In this document: piece after piece, positions 6,802 to 10,421 of the stretch | Layout of the letters: every line of letters begins with the position of its first letter | Position numbering within the stretch: the first letter of the stretch is position 1 | Assembly (NCBI GenBank): GCA_900549445.1 | Contig: UROS01000075.1 | Location: 1 to 10,421 of the forward strand | DNA from: an uncultured Porphyromonadaceae bacterium | GTDB taxonomy: Bacteria > Bacteroidota > Bacteroidia > Bacteroidales > Muribaculaceae | Direction of reading: 5' to 3' | Length of the DNA: 10,421 nt | Notes under the pieces: generated by a model | Told to the model about the DNA's origin: nothing | Databases searched by the model: none | Seen by the model: only the letters and a program-made list of their open reading frames with translations | Position numbers and translations under genes: made by a program

Positions 6802-7413
6802 ATGAGTATGAAATCAAAATCAATATTATCTCTGTTGGCGATGATACTCCTCTTCGGCTGCACCCCGAAAGAGCCGCCGGGCAGCATTTTTTACTCGAAA
6901 GTAAAGTCTGTCAACAAACTCGTACTGGCGCAGATGACCGTCTCGAAAATGGCTTCGGTCGACGATTTGAAATTTGAGGACGCACAAGGACTGCGACAAC
7001 AGCTCGCCGCCCTGGGCGACGCTCTGAAAATCGGCGACCGGAAAGCTGCGTACTCCTACGACACCTACCTGCGGGCCTATATCGACCTTTCCTCTCTCCG
7101 GCCTGTCGACATAACCGCCGACGATAAAAAGAAAGTAATCTCCATAGTGCTTCCGCAGATTCAGACAGAGTTTATCGGCCGCGATATTGCCATTCGCGAA
7201 GATCATTATCGCGTCACCGGCCTGCGCTCTGCCATCAACGCCGACGAGCGCGCCCGCCTTAAGGAAGAAATCAACACGGCTCTGGTAAAAGAGGTGACCG
7301 AAAGTCCCGAACTGAAAGAAAAAATAACCGCCCGCGCCCGTGCTCAGGCTCAGCGGTTCTTCGGAGCCATCGCAGCCCGCCAGGGCTATGGCGTGAACGT
7401 TTCCTACAGATAA
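6802..7413 (+). CDS. Lipoprotein, DUF4230-like
   Basis: About 203 residues from ATG 6802 (201 from the ATG at 6808; both plausible). The start MSMKSKSILSLLAMILLFGC is a lipoprotein signal peptide. The lipobox LFGC puts the lipidated Cys at residue 20 (18 from the second Met), with TPKE after it. The frame is open back to 6601, but that would bury the signal peptide, cross the terminator and start upstream of the promoter. The mature part has a beta-rich middle (YLRAYIDLSSLRPVDI, then KKVISIVLPQIQTEFIG) and a long charged C-terminal helix (RARAQAQRFFGAIAARQGY). The same layout appears in the next gene, so I read both as DUF4230-like paralogues. The biochemical role is unknown; it should be anchored in the periplasm or at the surface. 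The next ATG follows after 5 nt. Confidence 0.82.
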   Translation: MSMKSKSILSLLAMILLFGCTPKEPPGSIFYSKVKSVNKLVLAQMTVSKMASVDDLKFEDAQGLRQQLAALGDALKIGDRKAAYSYDTYLRAYIDLSSLRPVDITADDKKKVISIVLPQIQTEFIGRDIAIREDHYRVTGLRSAINADERARLKEEINTALVKEVTESPELKEKITARARAQAQRFFGAIAARQGYGVNVSYR

Positions 7414-7418
7414 TCAAT

Positions 7419-8003
7419 ATGAAATTCATCATAAAGACCGTTATAATTCTTGCCGCCATTACTGCAATCGGAGTTCTGGTGTGGTGGAAACTCTCGCCCG
7501 CAGCTGCAAGCCGCACGAATCTCCACAAGACTGAGGTAGCCGATATCCGTGCGCTCGTTGAGCTGTGCACCGTGGAGATTACGGAAGATATTCCCGTTAA
7601 AGGACACGTCGGCCCGAAGCATCTCTTCGCCCGTCAGACCGTAAACGGCAGCATCTCGTTCGACCTCGACAAACTTGAAATTACCGAAGACTCGGATTCA
7701 GCTCTCACCGTTGTCCTACCCCCGGAAATCGTGGAAATCCATGAGTCGACAGAACCGAACTCCTATGAAGTGATCGACGTATGGAACGAAAATCTGCTCG
7801 GAAGTGCCGTTATGACCACCGCGCAGGAAAATGCCATCAAGCGCAAAGTGTGCGACAATTTCCGAAAGAAAATCTACACAAAAGGCTACGTCAGGCGAGC
7901 ACGCTCCGAAGCACGCTCCAGTCTATCCGCCCTCCTCGGCGCCCTCACCGGAAAAAATGTTACTGTAACAGACCCCTCACCCGAAGGTTATTATGGAAAA
8001 TAA
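7419..8003 (+). CDS. Membrane-anchored DUF4230-like protein
   Basis: A 194-residue protein with an N-terminal hydrophobic segment (about residues 3-23, IIKTVIILAAITAIGVLVWW) that is not followed by a signal-peptidase or lipobox site. It is therefore probably a single-pass inner-membrane anchor with the domain outside the cytoplasm. The domain holds IRALVELCTVEITEDIPVKG, then ISFDLDKLEITEDSDSALTVVLP in overlapping pieces, then PEIVEIHES. It ends with a basic helix ENAIKRKVCDNFRKKIY…RARSEARSSLSALLG and the strand NVTVTDP. This matches my memory of DUF4230, whose function is not known. Only 5 nt separate it from the lipoprotein gene, and its stop overlaps the start of the acetyltransferase-like gene by 11 nt, so the three are very likely cotranscribed. 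Confidence 0.82.
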   Translation: MKFIIKTVIILAAITAIGVLVWWKLSPAAASRTNLHKTEVADIRALVELCTVEITEDIPVKGHVGPKHLFARQTVNGSISFDLDKLEITEDSDSALTVVLPPEIVEIHESTEPNSYEVIDVWNENLLGSAVMTTAQENAIKRKVCDNFRKKIYTKGYVRRARSEARSSLSALLGALTGKNVTVTDPSPEGYYGK

Positions 8004-8628
8004 CGGAAAACGCATCATAAGCCTCGAATCGTGGAAACGCCGCGAAAACTGGTTGTTTTTCAGCGGATTTGCCAACCCCATGGTCTCGCTTACATGCCCC
8101 GTGGAAGCCGGAGGCGCCTACCGCCGGGCAAAAGCTCAGGGAAAATCGTTTTTCCTTGTATATCTCCACGCCATTCTCTCGGCGTTCAACGAAATCGACG
8201 AACTCCACTACCGCGTCGACCCGCAGGGACAGATTGTGCGCTACGACCGCATCGACGCCATTGCCCCCGTCAGAGTTCCCGGGCGCGACGGCTTCACAAC
8301 CCTCAGATTCACCTACCGGCCCGATGCCGGAGAATTCATTGACGCCGCCCGGGAGGTTATCTCAAACCCCGGCGACGCCTCGGCTTATTCCGCTGAGAAT
8401 TCACTCACCGAAAACGACCTCATACTCGTAAGCGCAGTCCCCTGTCTGGCATTTACATCCGCCGATTTCACCCTGCGCGGAAGCGAAGGCAACCCCTACC
8501 CTCTCATCCTCGTTGGAAAACTCGGCGACGACGGCAAAATGCCCATCGCCATCTCCTTCCACCACGGCTTCGTCGACGGCGAGCACATCGGCCGCTTCTA
8601 CTCACTCGTGGAGCACGCCATGCAGTAG
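7993..8628 (+). CDS. Chloramphenicol acetyltransferase (CatA)-like protein
   Basis: A 211-residue protein of the CAT fold, a trimeric acetyl-CoA-dependent O-acetyltransferase; type A CATs have about 213-219 residues. Family marks in order are SWKRRE (13-18), matching the WxRxEHF start of CATs with its Arg; KSFFLVYLHAILSAFNEIDELHYRV (in pieces KSFFLVYLHAIL and FNEIDELHYRVD), matching the F.P..IYL...AVN.I.EFR.R region; VSAVPCLAFTSADF, matching the S..PW..FTS loop but with Cys for Trp; and the catalytic HHGFVDG (190-196), in which His191 is the general base and Asp195 its structural partner. Whether chloramphenicol is the substrate cannot be told; many chromosomal members are uncharacterised xenobiotic acetyltransferases. 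It overlaps the DUF4230-like gene by 11 nt. Its TAG stop is formed by the first bases of the inverted-repeat element that follows, so the C-terminus may have been trimmed. Confidence 0.85.
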   Translation: MENNGKRIISLESWKRRENWLFFSGFANPMVSLTCPVEAGGAYRRAKAQGKSFFLVYLHAILSAFNEIDELHYRVDPQGQIVRYDRIDAIAPVRVPGRDGFTTLRFTYRPDAGEFIDAAREVISNPGDASAYSAENSLTENDLILVSAVPCLAFTSADFTLRGSEGNPYPLILVGKLGDDGKMPIAISFHHGFVDGEHIGRFYSLVEHAMQ

Positions 8629-8672
8629 GGCCGCACGGCTCGTGCGGCTGCACTCCGCGACGATGTCGCGCG
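8626..8672 (+). repeat. Outer left arm of the inverted-repeat element
   Basis: 47 nt holding two hairpins: GCCGCACG-GCT-CGTGCGGC (8630-8648) and CGCGAC-GAT-GTCGCG (8656-8670). It pairs with 8839-8885 with three mismatches. Two of those mismatches lie in hairpin loops or stems where the partner arm also differs. Confidence 0.9.
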
Positions 8673-8713
8673 AAATCGGGCAGATGCTTAATGTGCAGAA
8701 ATTCAGCATTATA

Positions 8714-8740
8714 GTACGGACGTGATTCTTCACGTCCACC
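8714..8740 (+). repeat. Inner left arm of the inverted-repeat element
   Basis: Contains the hairpin GGACGTGA-TTCT-TCACGTCC (8718-8737), 8 bp perfect with a 4-nt loop, framed by GTAC and ACC. It is the inverted partner of 8773-8799. Confidence 0.88.
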
Positions 8741-8772
8741 CCGGTGTATTCGCCCGATAAATGCGTTTTCGC

Positions 8773-8799
8773 GGTGGACGCGATTAATCGCGTCCGTAC
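8773..8799 (-). repeat. Inner right arm of the inverted-repeat element
   Basis: Contains the perfect 20-nt palindrome GGACGCGATTAATCGCGTCC (8776-8795), framed by GGT and GTAC. Compared with the left inner arm, the differences keep each hairpin paired. Confidence 0.88.
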
Positions 8800-8838
8800 A
8801 ATCCGCAGATATTCCGCATGTTAGCAGCGTTGGAGCGG

Positions 8839-8885
8839 CGCGCGATATCGTCGCGGAGGGCAGCCGCACGGGCCGTGCGGCCCTA
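8839..8885 (-). repeat. Outer right arm of the inverted-repeat element
   Basis: 47 nt complementary to 8626-8672 with three mismatches. Holds the hairpin GCCGCACG-GGC-CGTGCGGC (8863-8881); the second hairpin is slightly degraded relative to the left arm (ATCGCG for GTCGCG in the inverted sense). Confidence 0.9.
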
Positions 8886-9006
8886 CGGGTGGTGGCAGTG
8901 CGCGACGGAGCGTCGAGAGCCGCGATGCCTCGAAATCGGCGCAAGCCAAAGCTCGCGAGATCCGACCCGAAAGAAAGACTGCGCCATCGGCATCGCCCTT
9001 TTTGTG
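8886..9006. other. Non-coding stretch between the repeat and the histidine kinase gene
   Basis: 121 nt with no supported gene and no clean terminator for the kinase transcript. A 9-nt word CGAAATCGG at 8931-8939 also occurs at 8671-8679 directly after the left outer arm, next to CGCGACG in both places. This may be a remnant of another repeat copy or a chance match. Confidence 0.5.
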
Positions 9007-9990
9007 TCATGCCAGAGTTATCAGGGCTTTGGTGCTGTGTAGCGGAGTGGAGGTGATGGTGAAGTCGCCGCCATGCAGGCGCGCTATCTGACGGCTCAGA
9101 CACAGACCGATGCCGCTGCCGCCGGGCTTCGTGGTGAAGAAGGGCTGGAACAGATTCGGCATCATCTCCGCCGGGATACCACAGCCGTTGTCCTCAACGC
9201 TGATGTAAGGGCGACCCTCACTGACTGACACATCAACATGGATGCGGGGTGAGGGTACCGACGCTACGGCATCTATGGCGTTGCGCAGCACGTTGGTAAC
9301 AAGCCGTCCCAGCAGATCCATGTCCGCCTGCAACTGCATGTCTACCGGGATGGTATAGTCGATGATGTCCGTATCAAGCCCCTTGTCTGATAAGTAAATG
9401 GCAAACGATTTCCGGATTCCCGAGAAAAAATCCATGACGTCGATGGCTTCTATCTCCGGTTTGGGCAGGTGTGTCAGCTCGTAATAGGAATCCAGGAAAC
9501 GACGTATGCTCTGACTTTCATCCGATATTAACGATACGGCTTCATTCAGATCCTCGCCCTTGTAACGGTCCGGGTTCCGCTTCATGTCAGCGCTCAACGA
9601 CACGATCGGAGTGATGGCATTTCGCATTTCATGCGTCATGATGCGAAGGATGCGGTCGTAATACAGCTTGCGCGTCTCCAGCTCAAGACGGCTGGAACTG
9701 TAGATGGCCATGATGCGCCTCATGGTCTGCGACATGCGGTTGATGTCCGGATCCTGACTCTCGGCAAACCGGATGGTAGTGTCGTTCATGTCCAGCGCAT
9801 TCATGAAATCGGACATTGAGCTGATAAGCCGATGCACCAGTCGCCATAGCAGAACTACGGAAATAACGGCCGGAATCATCGACAGAATGGCCGGGGCATA
9901 TCTGCCGGCGGCGAAACATAGTGTTGTCGATGCGGTAAACAGCACTGTCCCCGCTATGCAGAGTATGAAATTAAGGCGGAAATATTTCAC
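9007..9990 (-). CDS. Membrane sensor histidine kinase
   Basis: A 327-residue histidine kinase that would autophosphorylate and pass phosphate to the regulator encoded just upstream. Two transmembrane helices (about 5-28 and 32-52) are joined by only a few residues, so there is no sizeable periplasmic sensor domain. A HAMP/linker-like stretch (53-110) follows. The HisKA H-box is THEMRNAITPIVSL with phospho-acceptor His120. The ATPase domain has an N-box NVLRNAID (233-240), G1 EDNGCGIP (266-273), F-box PFFTTKPG (283-290) and G2 GSGIGL (291-296), ending at a normal position. The ATPase part is of the NtrB/AtoS kind. The start is GTG at 9988-9990, overlapping the regulator's stop by 4 nt (GTGA), so the two are translationally coupled. 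Stimulus unknown. Confidence 0.93.
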   Translation of the reverse strand: MKYFRLNFILCIAGTVLFTASTTLCFAAGRYAPAILSMIPAVISVVLLWRLVHRLISSMSDFMNALDMNDTTIRFAESQDPDINRMSQTMRRIMAIYSSSRLELETRKLYYDRILRIMTHEMRNAITPIVSLSADMKRNPDRYKGEDLNEAVSLISDESQSIRRFLDSYYELTHLPKPEIEAIDVMDFFSGIRKSFAIYLSDKGLDTDIIDYTIPVDMQLQADMDLLGRLVTNVLRNAIDAVASVPSPRIHVDVSVSEGRPYISVEDNGCGIPAEMMPNLFQPFFTTKPGGSGIGLCLSRQIARLHGGDFTITSTPLHSTKALITLA

Positions 9991-10421
9991 TTCTTCAACT
10001 GATTGTAAAGGGTCTGACGGTTAATGCCCAACAGTTTGGCGGCCTGTGTCAGGTTGCCGTTGCAACGCGCCACGACCGAATTGATATGATCCGATTTCAG
10101 TTCGTCAAGGGTCATGGCGTCCAGTTTGTCCTGACGCGCCTTGGCGTCCCTGGCCTGCGACAGCACGGCCCGGTCGGAGCGCGCCATACGGTTCTTGCGT
10201 ATGGCCGACTTTACCTTGGCTGTCAGGTCGTCGTTGTCCCAGGGTTTTGTGACGAAGTCGTCGCCGCCGCGCTTCAGTGCCTCGACGGCCAGCTGTATGT
10301 CGCCGAAGGCGGTGATCAGAACCACCGCCGGCGGCTGCGGCATCTCCTTGATGCGCGCCAGCCAGAACAGGCCTTCGCTGCCGTCCAGACGCGAGTTGTC
10401 GAAATTAATGTCGAGCAGAAC
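9987..10421 (-). CDS. Response regulator with Fis-type HTH, N-terminus outside the window
   Basis: 144 residues are visible; the frame is open to the window edge and lacks roughly the first 50 residues of the receiver domain. VLLDINFD carries the likely phospho-acceptor Asp (codon 10410-10412). LITAFGD gives the conserved Thr (visible residue 37) and FVTKPWD the conserved Lys (59). After the receiver comes a charged linker (about 65-100), then a Fis/NtrC-type helix-turn-helix, TLDELKSDHINSVVARC plus NLTQAAKLLGINRQTLYNQL (about 103-142). No AAA+ sigma54-interaction domain lies between them, so the full protein would be near 190-200 residues, against ~450 for NtrC-type regulators. The arrangement recalls the RegA/PrrA/ActR class. 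It is the first gene of the pair with the kinase and controls unknown targets. Confidence 0.9.
   Translation of the reverse strand, partial: VLLDINFDNSRLDGSEGLFWLARIKEMPQPPAVVLITAFGDIQLAVEALKRGGDDFVTKPWDNDDLTAKVKSAIRKNRMARSDRAVLSQARDAKARQDKLDAMTLDELKSDHINSVVARCNGNLTQAAKLLGINRQTLYNQLKK

Larger units (their letters stand above)
8626..8885. repeat. Nested inverted-repeat (REPIN/MITE-like) element, 260 nt
   Basis: An almost symmetrical element between the acetyltransferase gene and the histidine kinase gene. The outer arms (8626-8672 and 8839-8885) are complementary over 44 of 47 nt; the inner arms (8714-8740 and 8773-8799) over 27 nt apart from a few internal differences. Between them the flanks (about 8682-8713 and 8800-8831) are also related as inverted, diverged copies with small indels. 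Each arm is itself built of short hairpins. No protein is encoded in it; frames crossing it are accidental. It begins with TAG and ends with CTA, and the first TAG is the stop codon of the preceding gene. Such nested palindromes are typical of non-autonomous repeats mobilised by REP-associated (Y1/RAYT) or DDE transposases, or of multi-hairpin mRNA 3' ends; the sequence alone does not decide. Confidence 0.85.

Noticed and set aside
6601..6807. Upstream extension of the lipoprotein frame (ATG 6601)
   Set aside because: It overlaps the 78-residue gene, crosses an intrinsic terminator, lies upstream of the consensus promoter and would bury the lipoprotein signal peptide.
8031..8431. Plus-strand frames of 103 and 120 codons inside the CatA-like gene
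   Set aside because: Out-of-frame shadows with Ser/Pro/Arg/Thr-rich translations; the main frame has the catalytic motifs.
8886..9006. tRNA, small RNA or terminator in the gap before the kinase gene
   Set aside because: No cloverleaf, no clean hairpin followed by a T-run on the minus strand, and no recognisable RNA family.
8504..9103. 199-codon minus-strand frame spanning the cat end, the repeat and the kinase end
   Set aside because: It covers inverted-repeat DNA and the antisense of two real genes; the Arg/Ala/Ser-rich translation shows no domain.

Overview
The window looks like a chromosomal segment of a Bacteroidales bacterium; a Muribaculaceae-like gut commensal is my guess, made from recall and not from any search. 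Three things point there. Start codons lack Shine-Dalgarno sequences. Several upstream regions carry the Bacteroidota promoter (-33 TTTG or TTG, about 20 nt, then -7 TAnnTTTG). The gene set is a mix of housekeeping genes and Bacteroidota-type envelope proteins, including a DUF4230-like pair. Everything here appears chromosomal. I see no phage, plasmid, IS transposase, CRISPR array, rRNA or tRNA.

Layout. Positions 1-2560 (minus) hold alaS, cut by the window edge only at its last ~20 codons. A divergent promoter region (2561-2757) separates it from trmN6 (plus), which encodes a tRNA1(Val) m6A37 methyltransferase and is followed 16 nt later by a CPBP intramembrane protease. Facing these, on the minus strand, is a udk-lptB pair: uridine kinase, then the ATPase of the LPS exporter, overlapping by 8 nt. 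From the divergent region 5778-5914 a plus-strand pair starts: a small outer-membrane beta-barrel protein and a 78-residue protein of unknown function. It ends in a clear intrinsic terminator (6716-6759), whose T-run overlaps the -33 box of a near-consensus promoter (6757-6788). That promoter drives a tight three-gene operon: a lipoprotein, a membrane-anchored DUF4230-like protein, and a CatA-fold acetyltransferase-like protein. The promoter also shows that the lipoprotein starts near 6802/6808 and not at the upstream in-frame ATG at 6601.

After the acetyltransferase comes a 260-nt nested inverted-repeat element (8626-8885). It has 47-nt outer arms (44/47 complementary) and 27-nt inner arms, and the arms themselves fold into small hairpins. 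Its first three bases are the stop codon of the acetyltransferase gene. This REPIN- or MITE-like element is the most unusual structure in the window. The right end (minus) is a two-component system: a receiver/Fis-HTH response regulator apparently without an AAA+ domain, its 5' end outside the window, followed with a 4-nt GTGA overlap by a two-helix membrane histidine kinase.

Functionally, the window combines translation and tRNA modification (alaS, trmN6), nucleotide salvage (udk), envelope biogenesis (lptB, beta-barrel, lipoprotein, DUF4230 pair, CPBP protease) and signalling. I found no convincing new defence or metabolic system. The items most worth following are the nested palindromic element, the DUF4230-pair/CatA-like operon and the short response regulator.
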